A model generated the notes under the pieces. The model saw only the letters and a list, made by a program, of their open reading frames with translations. It did no database searches and was not told the DNA's origin. Below, one piece after another: positions 1 through 4,546 of a stretch of DNA of 5,937 bases. Source of the DNA: a bacterium (GTDB lineage Bacteria > Verrucomicrobiota > Verrucomicrobiia > Opitutales > UBA953); assembly GCA_009926645.1 (NCBI GenBank), contig RFOO01000077.1, forward strand, positions 1 through 5,937. Reading direction: 5' to 3'. A program made the translations under genes and the position numbers. Numbering within the stretch: position 1 is the stretch's first letter; the number at the start of each line of letters is the position of its first letter.

Positions 1-273
1 CATGGCAAAGAGGGGTAGACTGATACCGTTTAAGCCGAAGCTGAAACCCCATGGTCCAGTGAAGCGAAGTTTTAATGGAGAACCAAAAGCCTCAGATGAA
101 GGAAGGAATAGCCACACTGCTATTGCGGCGGGGAGGGCGAATCCTAAGAAGGCGAAGCCAGAGGAAAAGCTTCGGGGTAGCGTTTTACCAGCGAGGAGAA
201 TCAGTCCCACGATGAGTGGCGTAAATATAGCCACCAGCAAGAGAGTAGGATTAAATTGGCTAAAGGTTTCCAT
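1..273 (-). CDS. nuoM: NADH-quinone oxidoreductase subunit M, N-terminal 91 residues (cut by window edge)
   Basis: Antiporter-like membrane subunit of respiratory complex I, one of the proton-pumping modules of the membrane arm. The minus-strand frame is open from the ATG at 273-271 to the window edge, giving 91 residues of a protein usually near 500. Two hydrophobic helices are visible (about residues 10-28 and 39-57). They are followed by a short polar stretch and the segment FGLNGISLPL (79-88), which matches the FGVDGLSLPL-type signature near residue 80-90 of NuoM and NdhD4-type subunits. The start lies 3 nt after the nuoL stop, the normal nuoL-nuoM order, so translation is probably coupled; no Shine-Dalgarno sequence is seen upstream. 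NuoN is less likely because of the gene order and this signature. The catalytic Glu and Lys residues of NuoM lie beyond the edge and cannot be checked. Confidence 0.9.
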   Translation of the reverse strand, partial: METFSQFNPTLLLVAIFTPLIVGLILLAGKTLPRSFSSGFAFLGFALPAAIAVWLFLPSSEAFGSPLKLRFTGPWGFSFGLNGISLPLFAM

Positions 274-276
274 GAA

Positions 277-2115
277 TTAGCGAGCGAGTAAGAACCAGAT
301 GATTAAAAGAGTTCCGAGGGTAATCCAGAGGGCATACCCACGAGCCTGACCGCGATGAAAAGTGCGTGAAGTAAGTTGTCCAATAGCCGCCGTAAATCCT
401 CCAGCAATCCAACGAACCGCCAGGCCATTGATGACTAAGAGATCGAGGAAAGCGATGAATTCGGCTAGGCGACGTTGGATATGGTTAATATACCAACCAT
501 AGGCGTGGTCGAAATAACGATACTCGAGAAGTTTGTAGGTTTGGGGGGAGAAAACTTGTAAACTATCACGTCCCGGGAAAATGGCGTAGAATTTCAAGCT
601 ACCTAACAAACCAAAAGTGAGGGCGAAAATTCCTACCCAGGTCGACGGAGCGCTTAAATGAAAAGCCATTTCCTGAAGAGGTTTTTCAATAACTTGTCGG
701 GAAGAGGCTGGTATCATGGCGTCAGCTGCAAACCCAGCGGCAATCGCATACCCTAAGCCGAGAATAATAATCGGCGTTGTCATGGTCCAAGGAGACTCGT
801 GGGCTTGTTCAGCGTTCTTGGATTGGGGTTGTCCGAGGAAAACTAAACGCAACATACGCCCGCTGTAGATACAAGTCGCCAAGGCAGCGAGGGCGAGAAA
901 AGTAAAGATAGCGTAATGGTGTTGGTGCCAAGCTGCTTCAATGATGGCATCTTTAGAGTACCAACCCGCGAAGAATGGCACGGCGCAATTGGAGAGAGTC
1001 GCTGCAATAAATGTCGCTGCAGTGATGGGCATTTTCTTAAGAAGTCCGCCCATCTTGAGCATGTCTTGTTCGTGGTGACATCCGTGGATAACAGATCCAG
1101 CACCTAAAAACAGAGTCGCTTTAAAGAATGCATGCATTGCCATATGCAAGACCGCTAACTCAGGATGACCAAGACCGAGAGCGCAGCCCATGATTCCTAA
1201 GTGCGCGAGAGTTGAGTAAGCCAGAGACTTCTTGATGTCGGTTTGAGCGAGGGCACAGAGTCCCGCGAGTGCAGCCATGCCTGCACCCGAAACCGCCATC
1301 CATTGCAAGACTTCAGGTGCGAGAAGGAAGCTCACCCTGGCCATGAAATAAACGCCAGCGGCGACCATCGTGGCGGCGTGAATTAATGCTGAAACGGGTG
1401 TGGGTCCTGCCATGGCATCGGTTAACCAGACATGGAGAGGGAATTGTGCTGATTTGCCTAAGAAACCGCACATTAAAAGAAGTCCAACAATGATGGGAAC
1501 GCCTTGGAAGGTGGAGACGGAGGCTAAAGCTTCAAAATTGAGCGTGCCGTAATGGTGGAGACAAAAAGCGATACCGAGAATAAAACCTAAGTCACCGACA
1601 CGGTTGGTGATAAAAGCTTTTTTAGAAGCAGCTGCAGCAAAGTCTTTGTCGAAATAATGAGCAATCAACATGTAGGAACTAAATCCAACCAGTTCCCAGA
1701 AGATGAAAGTCATCAATAAATTGTCGGCGAGAACGATGCCGAGAATCGAGAACATGAAGATGGAAAGTCCGCCAAAGAATCTCCCGCGAGCTTCGTCCTC
1801 CTGCATGTATCCAATCGAGAAGAGATGAATCCAGGCTGCGACAAAGGTCACCACGAACAACATCAAGCGAGCGTTGGCATCGAGAAGATAACCAAAGCCC
1901 AAAGAGATTTCTCCCAATTTTGCTAAATCGTGATGCCAGCCTATTTTACCATCGGTTGTTAGCAGTAGATTTAAGGCTAAGCCAGCGATGCTGAAAGCCG
2001 TAGCCGTTGAAAGCCAAGCGGCGATTGATCCTTGGCGACGCAGGAAAAAGGCAATGCAGGTAGCACTGACCAGCGGCAGGAAAAGAATCCAGTGAAGTGA
2101 TTGGATAGGGTCCAT
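277..2115 (-). CDS. nuoL: NADH-quinone oxidoreductase subunit L
   Basis: Distal proton-pumping, antiporter-like subunit of complex I in the cytoplasmic membrane. It has 612 residues, almost the same as E. coli NuoL (613), with many hydrophobic helices throughout. Key residues are present: Glu141 in FWELVGFSSY, Lys221 in GKSAQFPLHVWL, the conserved block AMAGPTPVSALIHAATM (235-250, His246), SLAYSTLAHLG (297-307), His328 and Lys332 in MHAFFKATLFL, and Lys388-Asp389 in GWYSKDAI. These correspond to the charged residues of the proton path in known NuoL. The C-terminal part (about 500-612) fits the long lateral helix and last membrane helix that set NuoL apart from NuoM and NuoN. The ATG at 2115-2113 lies 6 nt after the nuoK stop and has no visible Shine-Dalgarno sequence. 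MrpA/MnhA antiporter subunits are related, but the length and the nuoJ-nuoK-nuoM neighbours exclude them. No frameshift or missing key residue was seen. Confidence 0.97.
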   Translation of the reverse strand: MDPIQSLHWILFLPLVSATCIAFFLRRQGSIAAWLSTATAFSIAGLALNLLLTTDGKIGWHHDLAKLGEISLGFGYLLDANARLMLFVVTFVAAWIHLFSIGYMQEDEARGRFFGGLSIFMFSILGIVLADNLLMTFIFWELVGFSSYMLIAHYFDKDFAAAASKKAFITNRVGDLGFILGIAFCLHHYGTLNFEALASVSTFQGVPIIVGLLLMCGFLGKSAQFPLHVWLTDAMAGPTPVSALIHAATMVAAGVYFMARVSFLLAPEVLQWMAVSGAGMAALAGLCALAQTDIKKSLAYSTLAHLGIMGCALGLGHPELAVLHMAMHAFFKATLFLGAGSVIHGCHHEQDMLKMGGLLKKMPITAATFIAATLSNCAVPFFAGWYSKDAIIEAAWHQHHYAIFTFLALAALATCIYSGRMLRLVFLGQPQSKNAEQAHESPWTMTTPIIILGLGYAIAAGFAADAMIPASSRQVIEKPLQEMAFHLSAPSTWVGIFALTFGLLGSLKFYAIFPGRDSLQVFSPQTYKLLEYRYFDHAYGWYINHIQRRLAEFIAFLDLLVINGLAVRWIAGGFTAAIGQLTSRTFHRGQARGYALWITLGTLLIIWFLLAR

Positions 2116-2121
2116 CGAAAA

Positions 2122-2430
2122 TTAGTCGCAGAGAGTGTTTAGTTCGTTGGATTGCACGGTTTTTTGCTGGCGGAATAGGGCTACAATTAGTGCCAAACCC
2201 ACAGCTACTTCGGCCGCTGCTACTGTGATGATAAAGAAAACAAAAACGGCACCATCCATCGTTTGGTTAAAACGAGAAAAAGCAACGAGAGCTAACGTCG
2301 CAGCGGTCAGCATGAGTTCGAGGCACATGTAAACCACGAGTAAATTGCGGCGGACGAGAACTCCAGTGAGGCCGATGACAAAAAGTAAACCAGCGAGAAG
2401 TAAATGATGAGCGAGAGTCGTGTTTTCCAT
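2122..2430 (-). CDS. nuoK: NADH-quinone oxidoreductase subunit K
   Basis: Small membrane subunit of complex I, with three transmembrane helices, that links the quinone-site side to the antiporter-like subunits. It has 102 residues (E. coli has 100). Helices lie at about 6-25, 30-50 and 61-85. The motif LTGVLVRRNLLVVYMCLEL (21-39) carries Glu38, and the helix with TVAAAEVAVGLAL (69-81) carries Glu74. These match the two buried glutamates, Glu36 and Glu72, needed for proton pumping in E. coli NuoK. Position 42 is Thr where many family members have Asn (ELMLNA type), a mild variation. The polar C-terminal tail (about 87-102) is normal. The ATG at 2430-2428 lies 11 nt after the nuoJ stop, and no Shine-Dalgarno sequence is seen. 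MnhC/MrpC is homologous but is excluded by context. Confidence 0.96.
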   Translation of the reverse strand: MENTTLAHHLLLAGLLFVIGLTGVLVRRNLLVVYMCLELMLTAATLALVAFSRFNQTMDGAVFVFFIITVAAAEVAVGLALIVALFRQQKTVQSNELNTLCD

Positions 2431-2441
2431 GGTTGGACGAA

Positions 2442-2978
2442 TTAGGGCACTTCGTTTTTAGGTTCTTTGCTTAAGGAGACGACGCCCACTAAAGCGACGA
2501 GAAGAAGGAACCCCGAAATTTGAAGTGGTAGTAAATATTTAGTGTAGAGTAAGCGCCCAAAAGATTTAGCGGAGGTGGTAAACTCTCCAGGGTTGGCTGA
2601 CAGTTCGGGGGGTGTTGCTCCAGCCGCTGTGTGGGGGAGAGCTCCCGACCAAAGAAAGAGCCAAAAAACTCCAGCGGCTAAAAAGAAGAAAATCGCTAAA
2701 CCTAGAGTCGCTTGTTTCCAGGGGTATGCGGTAGAGGACTCTCCACTGTCGGAGAGCAACATGATGATAAAGAGAAAGAGAACCATCACGGCGCCGGCAT
2801 AAACCAGTACCTGTAGCACTCCGAGAAAGTAAGCATCGAGCAAGAAGAAGTCCGCGGCGACGCCCACGAGGGTTAGAATCATTCCCATGGCAGAAGTCAC
2901 CGCATTGCGACTGAGAACCAAGAGGGAAGCGGCACCGAGAGTCAGTGCAGCAAAGAATATAAACAAGCCATCTGGCAT
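2442..2978 (-). CDS. nuoJ: NADH-quinone oxidoreductase subunit J
   Basis: Membrane subunit of complex I that packs between NuoA/NuoH and NuoK and carries the helix that changes shape during the catalytic cycle. It has 178 residues from the ATG at 2978-2976 (E. coli has 184). The family signature FLGVLQVLVYAGAVMVLFLF (51-70), with the conserved Tyr60-Ala-Gly, is intact. Five hydrophobic segments are visible, at about 5-22, 27-46, 52-75, 92-113 and 152-171. The linker at 114-150 is rich in Pro, Ala and Ser. An in-frame TTG three codons upstream (2987-2985) would give 181 residues. The ATG is preferred because it is the stronger start codon and fits the family's N-terminus; neither start has a Shine-Dalgarno sequence, and the leader is rich in C and T. 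Unusually, the gene upstream is folA and not nuoI, so this is the first gene of a nuoJKLM block. Confidence 0.93.
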   Translation of the reverse strand: MPDGLFIFFAALTLGAASLLVLSRNAVTSAMGMILTLVGVAADFFLLDAYFLGVLQVLVYAGAVMVLFLFIIMLLSDSGESSTAYPWKQATLGLAIFFFLAAGVFWLFLWSGALPHTAAGATPPELSANPGEFTTSAKSFGRLLYTKYLLPLQISGFLLLVALVGVVSLSKEPKNEVP

Positions 2979-3109
2979 GATGGGCAAGGTAGGAGAGGGG
3001 GGAATATTGGAAAGGAGAAAACGACCTAAAATGTCATTCTGAATAACTTTTCACCCGATTGCTTAGATGGGCTTATTCTTTATCACCCATCTGCACCTAT
3101 CGGGGGTGC
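2979..3109 (-). other. folA-nuoJ intergenic region, no gene
   Basis: A 131-nt gap between co-directional folA and nuoJ, much wider than the other gaps in this minus-strand run (3-11 nt). That suggests a transcript boundary or a leader for nuoJ. The folA-proximal part holds nested inverted repeats (separate entry). The nuoJ-proximal part (about 2985-3020), read on the minus strand, is rich in C and T, with blocks like CTCCTTTCC and CCCCCCTCTCCT. No convincing sigma-70 promoter was found: the closest -35-like hexamer is ATGACA, with no good -10 at the right distance. There is no hairpin followed by a T-run on the minus strand. A 60-codon plus-strand frame crosses this region but lies mostly antisense to folA and is not credible as a gene. 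Confidence 0.6.
3054..3109 (-). promoter_or_regulatory. Nested inverted repeats downstream of folA, candidate RNA structure or pseudoknot
   Basis: Directly after the folA stop, the minus-strand transcript contains three perfect complementary pairs within 56 nt. Stem A is GCACC (3109-3105) with GGTGC (3097-3093), closing a 7-nt loop. Stem B is AGATGGG (3092-3086) with CCCATCT (3071-3065), closing a 14-nt loop and extendable by one G-U pair. Stem C is CCCGAT (3104-3099), which lies in the loop of stem A, with ATCGGG (3059-3054). A and C together would be an H-type pseudoknot enclosing B; otherwise C could compete with A as a long-range stem. No U-run follows, so a classic intrinsic terminator is unlikely, though a Rho-dependent or mRNA-stabilising role is possible. 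It matches no riboswitch class that I recognise. Short stems of this size can arise by chance. Confidence 0.35.
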
Positions 3110-3583
3110 TTAGGCCTTGGGCAGGTGCCTTTTCATCATACACTGGGCGTAACTCTCTATTACTTTACCTTCATCGAAATAGGTCGACCAATCTGGGAAA
3201 AAGGCATCAGCCATTGGCTCGGCATCGACATGGGTGATTAGTAACTCAGAGCACCAGGGTAGGGCTTCTTGGTAAAGGGCTGCCCCACCAGCGAGAAAAA
3301 GTGTTTTGTCGGGTGCCAGTTGCCAGCACTCTTCCCAATTACTTGCCGTCAGAACTTGAGGAGCAGAAAAGCCTGAGCGACTTAAAACAATCGTGGTTCG
3401 TCCGGGGAGCGGTCGACCGATGGACTCGTAGGTTTTTCGACCCATCACTAACGCTTGCCCCATCGTCGTGCGTTTAAAAAACGCAAAGTCCTCAGGAATA
3501 TGCCAAGGAAGTTTATTTTGAATGCCAATTCCGCGATTACGGGCAACCGCTGCAATGGCAATGAGGGGTCGGGCGGGACGCAC
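3110..3583 (-). CDS. folA: Dihydrofolate reductase
   Basis: Cytoplasmic enzyme that reduces dihydrofolate to tetrahydrofolate with NADPH. It has 157 residues from GTG 3583-3581, close to the usual 159-170. Visible motifs are LIAIAAVARNRGIG (7-20, first strand and start of the Met20-type loop), LPWHIPEDFAFFK (25-37) with the catalytic acid Asp32 (E. coli Asp27), MGRKTYESIGRPLPGR (47-62, NADPH binding), LAGGAALY (97-104, with the Gly-Gly pair), and ITHVDAE followed by FFPDW (116-132). The C-terminus after FPDW is about ten residues shorter than in E. coli but looks like a final strand and tail. The frame stays open upstream to a TTG at 3664, but that extension lies inside the conserved end of thyA and adds residues the family lacks. 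The GTG, 4 nt after the thyA stop, is therefore chosen. No Shine-Dalgarno sequence is seen, so translation is probably coupled to thyA. FolA recycles the dihydrofolate that ThyA makes. Confidence 0.93.
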   Translation of the reverse strand: MRPARPLIAIAAVARNRGIGIQNKLPWHIPEDFAFFKRTTMGQALVMGRKTYESIGRPLPGRTTIVLSRSGFSAPQVLTASNWEECWQLAPDKTLFLAGGAALYQEALPWCSELLITHVDAEPMADAFFPDWSTYFDEGKVIESYAQCMMKRHLPKA

Positions 3584-3587
3584 GAAG

Positions 3588-4433
3588 TTAAATGGCGACA
3601 GGTGCTTTAATGGCCGGATGCGGGTCGTATCCTTCAAGGGTGATATCTTCGTATTTGAAAGCAAAGAGATCAGTCACGGCAGGATTTAAAATCAAACGCG
3701 GCAAGGGACGTGGTTCACGCGAACATTGTAAATCGACTTGCTCGAGGTGATTTAAATAAATGTGGGCATCTCCGAAAGTATGAACGAAATGCCCAGGTTT
3801 AAGTCCAGTGACTTGGGCAATCATGTGCGTGAGGAGAGAGTAACTGGCGATATTGAAAGGGACGCCTAAAAATAAATCAGCACTTCGCTGGTAGAGTTGG
3901 CAACTGAGGCGATGATCGGTCGAGACGTGAAATTGAAAGAGTGTATGACAAGGGGGCAGGGCAACTTGGTCGGCTTCTAAGGGATTCCAACCAGTGACGA
4001 TATGTCTTCGACTGGAAGGATTCTTTTTGAGTTGTTCCAAGAGATTTTTAATTTGGTCGACTCCATCAGCACGATAACTTCCATCAGGATTTTTTGTTGC
4101 GCCAAATCGTCTCCATTGGTGTCCGTAAACAGGACCGAGTTCCCCAGCGGCCCGACCAAATTTCGCACATTGTTCAGCGGTGGCCCATTCATCCCAAATC
4201 GTTACGCCTCGCTCGGTGAGCCATTGGTTGTCAGTTCTTCCAGATAGAAACCAAAGCAACTCTTGGATGATTGAACGGGTATGGACTTTTTTGGTGGTAA
4301 CCAGAGGAAATCCTTCAGCTAAATCAAATCGCAGTTGGGCACCGAAAATTCCGATAGTGCCCACTCCCGTGCGGTCTTTGCGAACTTCTCCGGTTTGCCG
4401 AACATGGCGGAGTAGGTCGAGATAAGCCTTCAT
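3588..4433 (-). CDS. thyA: Thymidylate synthase (ThyA type)
   Basis: Cytoplasmic enzyme that methylates dUMP to dTMP with 5,10-methylenetetrahydrofolate, releasing dihydrofolate. It has 281 residues against 264 in E. coli, and is complete from MKAYLDLL to the classic end YDPHPAIKAPVAI. Visible elements are KDRTGVGT with phosphate-binding Arg21, GFPLVTTKK (41-49), the TIWDEW motif (78-83), LGPVYGHQWR (99-108), the Arg142-Arg143 pair in SSRRHIV, the catalytic Cys162 in LPPCHTLFQF, QLYQRSADLFLGVPFNIASY (179-198) with Asp186 and Asn194, and REPRPLP near the C-terminus. The extra length lies in two places: after WDEW (about 84-98) and at about 110-124 in the small domain. Both are sites of common length variation. 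The ATG at 4433 matches the family's N-terminus exactly. folA follows 4 nt downstream, the common thyA-folA pair. The flavin-dependent ThyX is excluded. Confidence 0.98.
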   Translation of the reverse strand: MKAYLDLLRHVRQTGEVRKDRTGVGTIGIFGAQLRFDLAEGFPLVTTKKVHTRSIIQELLWFLSGRTDNQWLTERGVTIWDEWATAEQCAKFGRAAGELGPVYGHQWRRFGATKNPDGSYRADGVDQIKNLLEQLKKNPSSRRHIVTGWNPLEADQVALPPCHTLFQFHVSTDHRLSCQLYQRSADLFLGVPFNIASYSLLTHMIAQVTGLKPGHFVHTFGDAHIYLNHLEQVDLQCSREPRPLPRLILNPAVTDLFAFKYEDITLEGYDPHPAIKAPVAI

Positions 4434-4481
4434 GGCTTCTGGTTATTCCCTAGAATGCGGGTTCGGCAATCCGGAAAGGCG

Positions 4482-4510
4482 ATAAAACGGAAACCTTTCG
4501 CCCTTGCCAG
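4482..4510 (-). promoter_or_regulatory. Weak candidate sigma-70 promoter for thyA-folA
   Basis: Read on the minus strand, CTGGCA (4510-4505) is 4 of 6 to the -35 consensus. TTTTAT (4487-4482) is 4 of 6 to the -10 consensus, and they are 17 nt apart. Transcription would begin near 4475, about 40 nt before the thyA ATG. Hits of this quality occur often by chance, so the support is mainly its position in the divergent intergenic region. Confidence 0.22.
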
Positions 4511-4529
4511 CCCGCCCCCCTGTGGACAC

Positions 4530-4541
4530 CCCTTAAGGGAG
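4530..4541 (+). promoter_or_regulatory. lysS ribosome binding site overlapping a 10-bp palindrome
   Basis: GGGAG at 4537-4541 lies 5 nt before the lysS ATG and is the only clear Shine-Dalgarno-like sequence in front of any gene here; it supports this start. It overlaps a perfect palindrome, CCCTTAAGGG (4530-4539), so part of the binding site is self-complementary DNA. A palindrome without a loop forms a poor RNA hairpin, so a DNA-binding site or simple chance is more likely than RNA sequestration. Confidence 0.55.
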
Positions 4542-4546
4542 TCATT

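Larger units (their letters stand above)
4434..4546. other. Divergent thyA/lysS intergenic region, no gene
   Basis: These 113 nt separate two divergently transcribed genes and must hold the promoters of both. The centre includes an inverted repeat, GAAAGG (4474-4479) with CCTTTC (4494-4499), 14 nt apart, and an overlapping alternative, GGCGA (4478-4482) with TCGCC (4498-4502). A C-rich tract lies at about 4511-4520. A TAGAAT hexamer at 4451-4456 resembles a plus-strand -10 box, but the sequence 16-18 nt upstream is not a usable -35. No operator with a recognisable regulator was identified. Confidence 0.5.

Noticed and set aside
2..280. Plus-strand open frame of 92 codons at the left edge
   Set aside because: It is antisense to the start of nuoM and the end of nuoL. 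The minus-strand reading gives a clear NuoM N-terminus, while this frame is Lys- and Arg-rich with no recognisable domain.
277..2115. MrpA/MnhA-type Na+/H+ antiporter subunit instead of NuoL
   Set aside because: The 612-residue length matches NuoL and the nuoJ-nuoK-nuoL-nuoM order is that of complex I. Mrp operons lack a NuoJ-like gene of this type between such neighbours.
3065..3109. Intrinsic terminator after folA
   Set aside because: The hairpins are there but no U-run follows them in the minus-strand transcript; on the plus strand there is no gene to terminate.
3059..3241. Plus-strand open frame of 60 codons crossing the folA-nuoJ gap
   Set aside because: It runs mostly antisense to folA, has no Shine-Dalgarno sequence and resembles no family.
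4140..4182. ThyA insertion after TIWDEW as a novel domain
   Set aside because: It is only about 10-15 residues in a part of the small domain that varies in length in ThyA. I recall similar insertions in several lineages.
4451..4456. TAGAAT as a -10 box for lysS
   Set aside because: There is no acceptable -35 hexamer 16-18 nt upstream, and that position falls across the thyA start codon.
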